64,000 nt of DNA from Blastochloris viridis. Lineage in GTDB: Bacteria > Pseudomonadota > Alphaproteobacteria > UBA2136 > UBA6156. Positions within the stretch are counted from its first letter, which is position 1; every line of letters begins with the position of its first letter. The DNA lies in assembly GCA_005768725.1 (NCBI GenBank), contig VAFM01000002.1, positions 562,607 through 626,606 of the forward strand, read 5' to 3'. The notes below the pieces were generated by a model. That model was not told the origin of the DNA. It saw only the letters and a program-made list of their open reading frames with translations, and did not search any database. The position numbers and the translations under genes are program-made. Positions 17,450 to 26,429 of this stretch are shown here, in pieces.

Positions 17450-19456
17450 ATGACCCGTCCCAGCATGATGCCTTTCAGTTCGCAACCCTCCGGCAAACTG
17501 TTCTGCCGCGCTTCAGCCCTTGTTCTGGTAGCTGCTGCTTTGGCATCGTGCAACGGTATCTCGTACACTCAGCGCCAGTCTCCGGCCAATCCATACAAAG
17601 ATTTCAAAGAGAAGAACCAGTCTAACGCCTCGGTGCTGGGTATGGGCGAGCCGATCAGCTCGCGCCAGATGACCGCCAACGCCACGCTGTCGCTCAATGG
17701 CCAGTACACGCTGGCCGAGGTAATGCAGCGCGTGGCCGGTACCTATAATACCGCTATCCGCTGGGGCAACGGCGCCCGCCGCGAAAAGCGCGAGAACGTG
17801 ACCATCAACAAGCTGACCTTCGATGAAGCGCGTAACTATATCGAAGATGTTTACGATATCCAGATCATCAAGGAAGGCGAACGCCGCCTGCTGATTCTGC
17901 CGTCGGCCTCCGAACCGCGCCTGACAGCCTTCAACCCGGGCAACAACGTCAGCCTGTCGCAGGCACTGCGCGGTCTGGCCGAGCAATGTAACTACAACCT
18001 CGTCATTAACGAGAACCGCGAGCAGATCAACAGCATCCGCGTGACCGCCAACCTCAAGAACGTCACCTGCTACGACGCGTTTGAAGCCCTGCTCAATCCG
18101 CACGGTCTCAGCATCATCAACGCAGGCGACTACATGACCGTCGGTGGCCTGCCGCAACGCCAGTGGACACTGAACCTGTACGAGCCGCAGCGCACCGAAA
18201 CCGTGGAAGTGAACTACTCGTCCGACTTCTCCGCAGCCACCGGCGGCGGTACCGGCAGCAGCAGCGGTGGCGGCTCGTCCGAGTCTTCCAGCGGTGCCCA
18301 AAGCGCCGGTGGCAGCACCAAGGTCAGCGTCAAATACGACCGTAACCTCTGGAAAGATCTGCAGGAAGATCTGGACGAATTGGTCAAGAGCAACTGTATC
18401 CGCCCGCTGGATGCCGGTGTGGTGCAGCCCGCCACGGCCAGCCTGCTGCCACCACCGGATGGCAGCACGCCGGATCCGTCTCTGGTTCCGCCGCAAGATC
18501 CCTCTATGGCAGGCGTAGGCGGTAGTAGTACGGGCTCTTCAAGCTCGGGCATGACCGACGACGCAAGCGCTGCAGCACAGTGTGGTTATGTGCGTATCAA
18601 CAGCGCGGTCGGTCTCATCCAGATGCGTGCACCACGTGCCGTGCTCGACGAAGCCGATGAAATCATTCAACGTGTGCAGGATATCGCCAGCCGCCGTCTG
18701 CTGCTGGAAGCCCGTGTGCTGGCTGTCAGTCGCAACCGCAATTTCAACCAGCAGGCTAACCTCAAGGTGGGCAGCAACAAGCTGAACACCGGTGCCGGCT
18801 TTAGCGGTAGCGTCACCGCGGCGCTCAATAACATGCTGCCGACTTTCACGGCCACCGACATGACCACCGTGGGCGGTATCGCTGTCAAGAGTGGTTCGCT
18901 GGATGCCGTGATAGCGTTGCTGGAACAGTACGGCACTACCTATGAGCTGATGCATCCGATGATGGAGCTGATGGACCGCCAGCGCGCCACTCTGATTGAT
19001 GGCCGTAACGAGAAGTACTACGTGGTTACCACCGATACCACGACCGATTCTGGCACCACCACCAGCACCAGCGAAGTGGAAGAGCGCAGCCAGTTCCTGG
19101 GCCTGCAGTTCTCCGCCACAGCGCAGGTGAGCGACAGCCCGGAAGAGCCGCACACCATCAGCCTGCAGATTCCGATCACCTCGCTGGCCAAAACCATCGA
19201 TATTCCGAATGGTGACGGTACCACGGCCGGTGTCGCTCCTGTCGCCAACACCCGTCTTATCGACCAGAAGGTGCGTATCCGCGATAACGAGATCAAAGTC
19301 ATCGGTGGTTTGACCAAGACCATTGCGATTGATACCGAATCCGGCGTGCCGCTGATCCGCGATATCCCGGCGCTGGGCAAGCTGGCCAACGAAGAAGCGA
19401 TCCAGTACGAGAACGTCGAGTTTGTAATTTTGCTACAGGTGCGTCGTCTCTATTAA
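17450..19456 (+). CDS. pilN: PilN-type lipoprotein secretin of a type IVb pilus
   Basis: 668 aa. Lipobox ALASC, Cys at about residue 34. N-terminal STN-type segment (about 70-150, TLAEVMQRVAGTYNTAI) and a second N-domain (about 165-230, VSLSQALRGLAEQCNYNLVI), a Gly/Ser-rich linker (about 255-290), then the secretin domain with an RRLLLEARVLAVSRN segment (about 415), the channel-forming region (SLDAVIALLEQYG) and the C-terminal IKVIGGLTKT ... VPLIRDIPALGKL ... VEFVILLQVRRL signature. PilN/BfpB-type secretins form the outer-membrane gate for type IVb pili. GAAGAAG lies before the ATG. It is followed by the PilQ ATPase gene. Confidence 0.9.
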   Translation: MTRPSMMPFSSQPSGKLFCRASALVLVAAALASCNGISYTQRQSPANPYKDFKEKNQSNASVLGMGEPISSRQMTANATLSLNGQYTLAEVMQRVAGTYNTAIRWGNGARREKRENVTINKLTFDEARNYIEDVYDIQIIKEGERRLLILPSASEPRLTAFNPGNNVSLSQALRGLAEQCNYNLVINENREQINSIRVTANLKNVTCYDAFEALLNPHGLSIINAGDYMTVGGLPQRQWTLNLYEPQRTETVEVNYSSDFSAATGGGTGSSSGGGSSESSSGAQSAGGSTKVSVKYDRNLWKDLQEDLDELVKSNCIRPLDAGVVQPATASLLPPPDGSTPDPSLVPPQDPSMAGVGGSSTGSSSSGMTDDASAAAQCGYVRINSAVGLIQMRAPRAVLDEADEIIQRVQDIASRRLLLEARVLAVSRNRNFNQQANLKVGSNKLNTGAGFSGSVTAALNNMLPTFTATDMTTVGGIAVKSGSLDAVIALLEQYGTTYELMHPMMELMDRQRATLIDGRNEKYYVVTTDTTTDSGTTTSTSEVEERSQFLGLQFSATAQVSDSPEEPHTISLQIPITSLAKTIDIPNGDGTTAGVAPVANTRLIDQKVRIRDNEIKVIGGLTKTIAIDTESGVPLIRDIPALGKLANEEAIQYENVEFVILLQVRRLY

Positions 19457-19576
19457 GCTCAAATGCCCGCGGCCTCTAGCCGAAACAGGGCAAATCAGGG
19501 CAACATAGAATCCAAGGTCTGTCTGCCGGTGTGGGGCGGTGCGTAATCTCTTACGCCCCGCACGGGTAAGACCAAG

Positions 19577-19592
19577 AGGAGGAAAAACCATT
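19577..19592 (+). promoter_or_regulatory. Ideal Shine-Dalgarno pointing at an ATT codon
   Basis: AGGAGG (19577-19582) is 7 bases before an in-frame ATT (19590-19592). The first in-frame ATG (19608) is 25 bases away, and the upstream GTG at 19539 has no comparable site. Confidence 0.5.
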
Positions 19593-21458
19593 AACACGCC
19601 CCTGCCCATGCAGAACCCGCTCCCGCCGGAAGCTACACCGGCGCAGGAGGCTGGTGCCGCGTTGCCGCCGCAAACGTCCTTGCCACAAGGCGTTCCGATG
19701 CCGATCAGCCTGAGCCCGACGCCGCAGGTCCAGGTGGGGGGAGAAGAACTTTCCCCGCGCGAGGAGATGTATCAGAGCATTCTGAAGATTCTGCATGCCT
19801 CGAACGATCTCGGTATCGACCGCATGGCGCACGCGCATCTGGAGAAGGCGCTGGTCAGCGCCAGCAGCAAGCAGCTGGTGGTGCGTGACCTCATTAACCA
19901 GAAGATCATTAACCGCGTCCAGCTGGCCCGCGCCATGGCACGCTACAACCGCGCGCGTGAGCTTCTCTCGATTCTCGATATTCCCGCCGAAGCGCAGGCC
20001 CTCCGCTCCGAACTGCAGCCACGTCTGCGCACCGTGCTGCGCCGCGAACGTATTATTCCGATGTCCATCCGCAAGGAGGAAAGTGGCGCGATCACCGACG
20101 TCCACTTTGCCCACGACAGCCCGCTGCGCGACTTGGTGCTGGAAGCCAACCTGCGGGAATTCTTCCCCCCTACCGCCAAAATTCACTGGCACTTCTGCCT
20201 GCGCGAAGTGGCGGGTGCGTTCTGGATGGCCGGCGAATCGGAAAGCATCGACTCCGACATGGAGGCCGAAGCCCTGCTTGACCGTATCATCACCAACGCC
20301 ATCGATGCCCGCTCCTCGGATATTCACATCGACCCGTCGATCAAGGGTGAGCCGCGCGCCATCATCAAGTACCGTATCGATGGTTTCGTGCACCCCAAAG
20401 AGGTGATCACCACCGAGCAGCTGGAACGCCTGCGCGTGCGTATTGAGAACTTGGCGCGTATGCCGAAAGTGAACCTCAATTACGCCAACAAGGGCGCGTT
20501 CACGCGTTCGGGGTACGACTGGCGTGTCCAGATCCAGCCGCACGCGGGCCGTCTGGGCCCGGTGCCGCGTCTGGTCCTGCGTCGTCTGCAGCCGGATGTC
20601 ATGCCGCTCGAAGTGCTGGGTTATCCGCCTGACTTCATTGAAAAGATCAAGACTGCCGCCGGCTCGCCGAACGGGGTTATTTTCTGGACCGGGCCGACCG
20701 GGAGCGGCAAAACCGAAGCGATTCACTCCGCCGTGGTCAGTGCCAACCCGATGGCCAAGGGCCTCTCGGTCCATACCATTGAAGACCCGCCCGAAAAGCG
20801 CGTGCCCGGTTATGCCGTGCAGATGGAGATTGCCAGTGAAGACCCCAACCGTACCGGTCTGCAGCTCATGAAATCGTCGCTGCGTGCCGACCCGGATGTG
20901 GTGATCTTTGGTGAGGTACGTGACTCGGAAATGGCCAAACTGGTGTTCGAAGCCGCCAACACCGGTCACTTGGTGTTCACAACGCTCCACACCAACACCG
21001 CGTTGGATGCGATCGCGCGTCTAGATGAGCTCGGCATCAACGGCTTCCTGCTGTCCTATGTCCGCGGTATCGCAGCACAGCGTCTGGTGCGTCGTCTGTG
21101 CGGTCACTGCAAACTGCCGATGCAAGAGCCGGATGATTACACCCGTTACGTCTTCGACCGCTACAACGTGCCGCTGAGTGGCGCCAACCTGTTCGTGGCC
21201 AATAACGAAGGTTGTGCCAACTGCAACTACACCGGTTACTATGGCCGTATCGCCGCCGCCGAATGGCTCAAGCCGACGCGCGAGATCGTTGAAGCCAGTA
21301 CCGAAAAGAACTACGCCGACCTGGAAGATATGGCTAAGCGTGCCGGCTGGCAGCCGATGGGCCGTATGGGCGTGCAGCATGTCAAGAACGGCATTACCGA
21401 CGCGACCGAACTGTCCACCAAGATTCTCGAGCTCGCCGCCGAGACGCTGACGGGATAA
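19590..21458 (+). CDS. pilQ: PilQ-type (GspE/PilB family) pilus assembly ATPase
   Basis: About 623 aa if started at the ATT codon that has the only good Shine-Dalgarno; the first ATG is six codons later, and a frame from a GTG at 19539 is longer. A Pro/Ala-rich N-terminal tail is followed by an N1-like region (EEMYQSILKILHASNDLGIDRMA), and the ATPase domain: Walker A GPTGSGKTEA near residue 370, Asp box region, Walker B VVIFGEVRD near 435, His box HLVFTTLHTN. A tetracysteine zinc motif (CGHC near 503, CANC near 541) is typical of the extension ATPases. It drives pilin polymerisation through PilR. Co-linear with pilR, 6 bases away. Confidence 0.9.
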   Translation: MNTPLPMQNPLPPEATPAQEAGAALPPQTSLPQGVPMPISLSPTPQVQVGGEELSPREEMYQSILKILHASNDLGIDRMAHAHLEKALVSASSKQLVVRDLINQKIINRVQLARAMARYNRARELLSILDIPAEAQALRSELQPRLRTVLRRERIIPMSIRKEESGAITDVHFAHDSPLRDLVLEANLREFFPPTAKIHWHFCLREVAGAFWMAGESESIDSDMEAEALLDRIITNAIDARSSDIHIDPSIKGEPRAIIKYRIDGFVHPKEVITTEQLERLRVRIENLARMPKVNLNYANKGAFTRSGYDWRVQIQPHAGRLGPVPRLVLRRLQPDVMPLEVLGYPPDFIEKIKTAAGSPNGVIFWTGPTGSGKTEAIHSAVVSANPMAKGLSVHTIEDPPEKRVPGYAVQMEIASEDPNRTGLQLMKSSLRADPDVVIFGEVRDSEMAKLVFEAANTGHLVFTTLHTNTALDAIARLDELGINGFLLSYVRGIAAQRLVRRLCGHCKLPMQEPDDYTRYVFDRYNVPLSGANLFVANNEGCANCNYTGYYGRIAAAEWLKPTREIVEASTEKNYADLEDMAKRAGWQPMGRMGVQHVKNGITDATELSTKILELAAETLTG

Positions 21459-21464
21459 CGGCAT

Positions 21465-22553
21465 ATGGGCATTCAGTTTGGTAAAGCCGGGTTCAATACC
21501 TCCGACCGTATCGATTTTTTCAAGACCCTGTCGGGCTGGATGAACTCCGGCGCCGGGCAGATGTCGCTGGGTGAAGCCGTGGCCAACACCACACAGGGTT
21601 TCAGTCAGGAAGAATACGCCACGCTGGCCCCGCAGATGAGCATGATCGAGCGCGACGTGGCTGGTGGTCAGACACCGCTGTATCAGGCCCTGGCCATGGC
21701 CAACGTCGGCTTCAAACCGCAGGAATTGGCCATCATCGAGGCTGCGGAAAAAGGGAACCAATTGCGCCAGGCCTTGCCGGCACTGGTCGAGGCGCTGGAA
21801 GTCGAAAGCTCCGGCCGACGCGACCTGATGTCGAAAATGGCGGGCCCGATCATTATCGGCGTGATGCTGATCGCGCTGTCGATCGGGGTACTGATTTTCA
21901 TGCTGCCGATGGTGATCCAGCCGGTACTTGACCGTAATGCCGAAGCGCTGATGAAGTTTCCGTTTATTCTACGCATGTTCTGGTACACTTCGGTCTGGCT
22001 ACGCGCCAACCCGATGATACCGATCGTGTTGGTGGGGGTTCTCGTAGCGGGTCTGCTGCTGCGCAATGCACCGTTGGTCCAGCCGCACTGGATCCGTTTC
22101 ACCATGTGGTGGGGCGTGACCCGTAAGCTGATTCTGGGCTTCAACGCGATGGTCTCGGTCTTCTTCATTCCGGCGCTGGTGCGCTCCGGCATGCCGACCT
22201 ACATGGTGCTGGAGCAAATGGCTTACTGTGTCAGTCACCCTCTTATCCGCAGCCAGTATCTGGCCGCTGCCGAAGATCACCGCAATGGGATGCGTATGAG
22301 CCAGGCCGTGGAAGGCCTGCCGTTCCGCGCCTCGTTTTTCAACGCCATCGTGGCGGGCGAGTCCACCGGTGCCATCGCGGCCCGTGTGGAAGACCTCCAG
22401 CTGGCCTACAAACTGGAGCTTGAGCGCTATATCCGTCAGGTTTCTGCAACCCTCAAGTTCATCGTGATGACCGTGCTGCTGCCGTTGTTCATTATCTGCA
22501 CCTATACCTCGCTGGTGGGGCCGATCTTCGCGCTGATGGAATACGGACGCTAG
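21465..22553 (+). CDS. pilR: PilR-type (GspF family) inner-membrane platform protein
   Basis: 362 aa. Three main hydrophobic segments (about residues 125-152: IIIGVMLIALSIGVLIFMLPMV; 178-205; 330-352: FIVMTVLLPLFIICTYTSLV) with two cytoplasmic GspF-type repeats; the repeats show GQTPLYQALAMANVGFKPQELAIIEAAEKGNQL in the first half and GMRMSQAVEGLPFRASFFNAIVAGESTGA in the second. It anchors the ATPase and feeds pilin into the growing fibre. No strong Shine-Dalgarno; it starts six bases after the pilQ stop, so it is probably coupled. Confidence 0.88.
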   Translation: MGIQFGKAGFNTSDRIDFFKTLSGWMNSGAGQMSLGEAVANTTQGFSQEEYATLAPQMSMIERDVAGGQTPLYQALAMANVGFKPQELAIIEAAEKGNQLRQALPALVEALEVESSGRRDLMSKMAGPIIIGVMLIALSIGVLIFMLPMVIQPVLDRNAEALMKFPFILRMFWYTSVWLRANPMIPIVLVGVLVAGLLLRNAPLVQPHWIRFTMWWGVTRKLILGFNAMVSVFFIPALVRSGMPTYMVLEQMAYCVSHPLIRSQYLAAAEDHRNGMRMSQAVEGLPFRASFFNAIVAGESTGAIAARVEDLQLAYKLELERYIRQVSATLKFIVMTVLLPLFIICTYTSLVGPIFALMEYGR

Positions 22554-22586
22554 GACGATGCAGGATTACGAAGGACGACCCACACC

Positions 22587-24077
22587 ATGCCATTAACCGT
22601 TATTTCCCGCCGTTCTGTTGTCTACCGCGAAAGCGGTAGCGGCGAAATGACCGTGCTGCTGGTCCCGGGACGCGACCAGATTCAGGTTGTGAAAGACCTT
22701 GCCGGTCTCGGTAAGGCCGACATTCCGGTACGCGACCCCAATGCGCAAGGCAAGCAGGTACAGGTGCGCAAACAGGCGCAGTTAAGCCGTGTGTATATTG
22801 GTCGCCGGTATATTTACGGTAACCTGCCGAACGAGATTTCCGATCTCCGCCAGCCGGTAAAGGTCTGGCTGGCCGAAGACTACGCGCCGACCCAGAGCCA
22901 GGCGTTCTTCTATGTGTTCAGCAGCACGGTGGTTATCCACGGTGTGCGCGAGCAGGATGACGAAGGCCAGCAAAGCTGGCGCACCGCCCAGTTGCTGCTG
23001 GGGGAAGGTGACCCGGTCAAGAACATCATCGATGCCATCAGCGACTATGCGCTGGCCAATTCCACCGAAACGCTCACCGTGGCGGTGCTCAACAAGCTGG
23101 ACTTGTACGAAAAGCTGCAGGCGGGCCTGGCGACCTATAACATCAGCCCGGTGCCGTTCTCCAAGCTTAAGCCGCAGCCGGGCGTCAAACCGCTGTACCG
23201 CCACCGCGACTACACCATTCTCTATCTCACCTTCGCATTGCTGGGTCTTATCACCGTGCTGGCCAGCGGCGCCTATGCCTTCTTTACGATGCTGGAGCGC
23301 GACAAACTGGCCGAAGAGGTCAAGGACGTCCAGCACCGCATCGAGTCGATCAAGCTCAACCAGAACGTCGGTCAGGTGACCGACCCGCAATCCGTCTTGC
23401 AGGCCATGAGCCGTGGTATCAACCAGCAGATGTCCGTCATTCTGCACGCCGCAGGTGAAGTGGGCGAACAGTTGGGGAAAATGGAAAAAGTTCGCCTGAT
23501 GTTTGAAGGCGGCGACTACGAAGGTATTCCGGTCGAAGGTGTGGGCGAGGGCCAGCAGGTCGCACTTGTCCGTCTGTTGGAGATGAAGAAAGAACTGCTG
23601 CTGGATCAGGAACTGGATGCCACCCAGATCGTCGCCACCCACCCGTGGGTGCGTGGCATCATGCGTGGTGGCGCGGTCGGAGAATCTGGCGTCATCGCCG
23701 TGGTTCTGCAGGTGGACCAGACCGCCGAGATGCGTGCGGCCGCGACCGCTCCGTTGCCAGAGGCTCAACCGGCTCCGCAACCGGAAGCTTCTGCGCCTAA
23801 CCCCGACGCCGCAACCGCGACCGAGGCACCTGCTGCCACGGTTCCTGAAGGACCGTCTGCCACCCAGCCAGTGGCCTCGACCTTTGCTCCGGTACCGGCT
23901 GTCCAGGCGTCGGCCACCGTTCAGCCGGAAGGACTCGTTTCCACTTCGGCACCCTCCACCGGTGGAAGCTTCCAGCCGGCGGCGCAGCCCCAAACTCAAC
24001 CGGTTTCGGCCACACTTCCGGCAGCGGCGCCCGCCGTGTCGGCTACGCAGCCTAAAGTACAGGAGGCCGCGCAATGA
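22587..24077 (+). CDS. R64 PilO-like pilus accessory protein
   Basis: 496 aa. A cytoplasmic N-terminal half (VISRRSVVYRESGS, YIYGNLPNEISDLRQP, SSTVVIHGVREQD) resembles the type IVb pilus accessory protein PilO of plasmid R64. One membrane segment lies at about residues 210-233 (YLTFALLGLITVLASGAYAFFTML), then a coiled coil (about 235-260) and a periplasmic part, ending in a long Pro/Ala/Thr-rich tail (about 380-496). It would couple the cytoplasmic motor to the periplasmic complex. Its stop overlaps the next start by four bases (ATGA), which indicates translational coupling. Confidence 0.75.
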   Translation: MPLTVISRRSVVYRESGSGEMTVLLVPGRDQIQVVKDLAGLGKADIPVRDPNAQGKQVQVRKQAQLSRVYIGRRYIYGNLPNEISDLRQPVKVWLAEDYAPTQSQAFFYVFSSTVVIHGVREQDDEGQQSWRTAQLLLGEGDPVKNIIDAISDYALANSTETLTVAVLNKLDLYEKLQAGLATYNISPVPFSKLKPQPGVKPLYRHRDYTILYLTFALLGLITVLASGAYAFFTMLERDKLAEEVKDVQHRIESIKLNQNVGQVTDPQSVLQAMSRGINQQMSVILHAAGEVGEQLGKMEKVRLMFEGGDYEGIPVEGVGEGQQVALVRLLEMKKELLLDQELDATQIVATHPWVRGIMRGGAVGESGVIAVVLQVDQTAEMRAAATAPLPEAQPAPQPEASAPNPDAATATEAPAATVPEGPSATQPVASTFAPVPAVQASATVQPEGLVSTSAPSTGGSFQPAAQPQTQPVSATLPAAAPAVSATQPKVQEAAQ

Positions 24078-24703
24078 TTCGCAGTACCTACCGCAACCTG
24101 ATGATCGGTGTGCTTCTGGCCTGCTTTGGCCTGTCGTATTACCTGTTCACCACCTCGCAGGATTTCCAGCTGCAGATCCAGCAGAACAACAACGACCTGA
24201 TTCGTCTGAATCAGGAACTGGAGAATATGCAGAACCTCAACGTCGCGCTGACCGAGCTGGATAACCTGACGATCACCGAACAGACCGCCACACAGCTCGA
24301 CATTCTGCGCCACTTGGGCCTCGACAAGAGTGATTACAACTTCCAGCTGGAAGCGCGCGACCAGCAGAGCGTGGGCGGTACCTCGCTGTTCATCCACACC
24401 GTGCAGGTTTCGGCCAAACTGCCGTATGCCGAGGCGCTGGCCCTGTGCGACCGTCTTCAGAACACCAAGAAGATCGTGATGAGCGAGATCACGTTGGATG
24501 CGCCGCAGCCCAGTGCCAACGATAACCTCGTCGGTCTCACCATCCGCGGGAATATTTACGGTCTGGACAAGATCATTCCGCCGCTGGAGATCATTCCTGC
24601 CGAGCCGATGAAGCCGGAGACCGAGGCCGGAGCGGTCCCGGAAGCATCAACCGAAACGGCACCGGCCGACGCAGCTGCGTCACCGCAACCGGCCCAGCAG
24701 TAA
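24074..24703 (+). CDS. Membrane-anchored coiled-coil protein, PilO/GspM-like topology
   Basis: 209 aa. N-terminal membrane anchor (about residues 9-27: LMIGVLLACFGLSYYLFTT), coiled coil (about 33-75: DFQLQIQQNNNDLIRLNQELENM), a compact periplasmic domain (about 85-160), and a Pro/Glu/Ala-rich tail. This anchor, coiled coil and ferredoxin-like fold order is typical of alignment-complex proteins such as T4a PilO or GspM; direct homology not established. The start overlaps the upstream stop. Confidence 0.65.
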   Translation: MIRSTYRNLMIGVLLACFGLSYYLFTTSQDFQLQIQQNNNDLIRLNQELENMQNLNVALTELDNLTITEQTATQLDILRHLGLDKSDYNFQLEARDQQSVGGTSLFIHTVQVSAKLPYAEALALCDRLQNTKKIVMSEITLDAPQPSANDNLVGLTIRGNIYGLDKIIPPLEIIPAEPMKPETEAGAVPEASTETAPADAAASPQPAQQ

Positions 24704-24715
24704 GGAGGCGGCACT

Positions 24716-25315
24716 ATGATATTCTCCCCCACTTTCGCCCGCAGTCTGACCGCGTTGATTCTCACGCTGGCGGCTATGCCGGCGGCTCAGGCCGAAGGCT
24801 TGCTCTGGAAGACCACCAGCCGCTACCAGCCGGCGGTAGTTCCTCCCTACACCGGTCAGCCCAGTCCATTCCCGTCCGTCGTCACCGTCGTGCCGGAAGC
24901 CTCTCCCGAAGGTCCGACGCTGGAAGACATGGAAGTGGAGCGCCTCCAGCAGGAAGCGGTGGAACACGCTACGCAGCTGATCAACTCGCCCGGCGCGCTG
25001 GTACCCTACATGGAAGGTGCCGTAGTTGGCGGTCGGGTCGAAGGTCCCCACGGCAGCAAGATTCTTATCGGTAATGAATGGATCGGCCCGGGCATGAGCA
25101 TGAATGTGCGCCTGATGGCGTCCGACAGTGTGCGCGAGGCCATCAACAAGGTCTCCGACTTTAACCAGGATACCGCCAAAAGCCTGAAGGAGCAGCTTTC
25201 CCTGCGCCTGCGCCAGACCCCGCTGACCAAGATGAAACTGCGCGAGATCCGTAGCGACTCGCTGGTGCTGGTGGGCGACTACGGCGAAAAAGTCATGAAA
25301 TTCGTCATGCAATAA
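24716..25315 (+). CDS. PilP-like secreted pilus biogenesis protein
   Basis: 199 aa with a signal peptide (cleavage near AAQAEG, about residue 27). After a short linker and helix (EDMEVERLQQEAVEHATQLI) lies a C-terminal domain with VGGRVEGPHGSKILIGNEWIGPG and LREIRSDSLVLVGDYGEKVM, which has the small beta-rich look of PilP/GspC homology-region domains. R64-type pili encode a PilP at the corresponding place. AAGGAGG lies before the ATG. Followed by pilin-like genes. Confidence 0.65.
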   Translation: MIFSPTFARSLTALILTLAAMPAAQAEGLLWKTTSRYQPAVVPPYTGQPSPFPSVVTVVPEASPEGPTLEDMEVERLQQEAVEHATQLINSPGALVPYMEGAVVGGRVEGPHGSKILIGNEWIGPGMSMNVRLMASDSVREAINKVSDFNQDTAKSLKEQLSLRLRQTPLTKMKLREIRSDSLVLVGDYGEKVMKFVMQ

Positions 25316-25398
25316 CCGCGTGTCAGTCACAAAGGTTGGAGACACCTTCCATAAGAAGTGACCACGAAGGCCTATAACCAAGGATACTTACAGCGCAT

Positions 25399-26361
25399 AT
25401 GCAGGCAATGTTCATCTTTTCTCTGTTTACGTTCGTCCTGGCGTTGATGGGCTCGATTATCTCGTTCGGCAGTAAGGATGCCGCGATCCTGACCGACGAA
25501 CGTATCAAGGAAACCGGACGCTTCTTCGAAGCCATGGCGCAGGTGATCAAGACGGATGTGACCCAGAAGTATCTGACGGCCAACCCGAACAATCACGTAA
25601 CGATTGCCAATTATATTACGGGTCTTCCGGAAGTGGCCGCCATGTCGGCGGGTCTGTATAACGATGTCGGCGTCGATGCCTGGGGTAAGCCCCTGCAAGG
25701 TGCCATCGTCACCGAATATCAGCTGATTACCGCCTCCGCCGATGCTAATAGCGCGGTCAGTGTACCGGTCACGGCCATTGCCTTTGTTTCCAGCGGACCG
25801 GATGGCGTGTTGCAAACCGTAATGCCGCTTAACCCGACCACCATCAACCAGGTGCGTAATATCGTGGCGCCGAGCGATGCCGCAGGCCGCCCGACCAGCG
25901 ACGATATCGTCTATACGTTCGATAACCGCGAAGACCAGATGCGCCAGTTGCAAACCCTCCACGCGCACATGGAGCGTATCGGTACTGCCTCGCTCAAAGA
26001 GTACCAGTACCGTGTCAGCGATTTCCGCGCGGCCCTGATCAAACAGTATGAGACCGATGTGGCGCTGGGTAAGGCTGTGGCTGCACCGGATATGAATCTG
26101 GCCAACCAGCCCAACCCGCCCAAAATGCTGTCGCTGGACAGCAGTGCCAACCGTTACAAGCTGGGGGTGGACGAAGATATCGCCATTCTGGAGCGTACGC
26201 TGGCCAGTGGCCGTCGCATGGTGCTTTCGGCCGTCACACCGGCAACCGCTACCGCACCGCTGGTGCTGACACTCACCAACAGCAGCTCCAGCCCGACACC
26301 CTGGGGCACGTCCAGCCGACCGTTCCGCTACGTTGTCCGCGTCTTTCCGGATAAAATCTAA
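25399..26361 (+). CDS. Pilin-like membrane-anchored protein (minor pilin candidate)
   Basis: 320 aa. A hydrophobic N-terminal helix begins almost immediately (residues 3-23: AMFIFSLFTFVLALMGSIIS), with no standard leader and no GF cleavage site, followed by a large soluble domain with Thr/Ser-rich and GVDAWGKP segments and a C-terminal strand (SSRPFRYVVRVFPDK). The topology resembles a processed type IV pilin or a minor pilin such as PilV, but the leader is missing. AAGGA lies 12 bases upstream of the ATG. Adjacent to a clear prepilin gene. Confidence 0.65.
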   Translation: MQAMFIFSLFTFVLALMGSIISFGSKDAAILTDERIKETGRFFEAMAQVIKTDVTQKYLTANPNNHVTIANYITGLPEVAAMSAGLYNDVGVDAWGKPLQGAIVTEYQLITASADANSAVSVPVTAIAFVSSGPDGVLQTVMPLNPTTINQVRNIVAPSDAAGRPTSDDIVYTFDNREDQMRQLQTLHAHMERIGTASLKEYQYRVSDFRAALIKQYETDVALGKAVAAPDMNLANQPNPPKMLSLDSSANRYKLGVDEDIAILERTLASGRRMVLSAVTPATATAPLVLTLTNSSSSPTPWGTSSRPFRYVVRVFPDKI

Positions 26362-26429
26362 CGGGAGCCCCACGTATGATCTTAACCCGCACATTGTTTA
26401 AATCCGCCCCCCAACAAAAGGATGCACCC

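Noticed and set aside
19551..20990. 479-codon - strand open frame
   Set aside because: Antisense to the PilQ ATPase.
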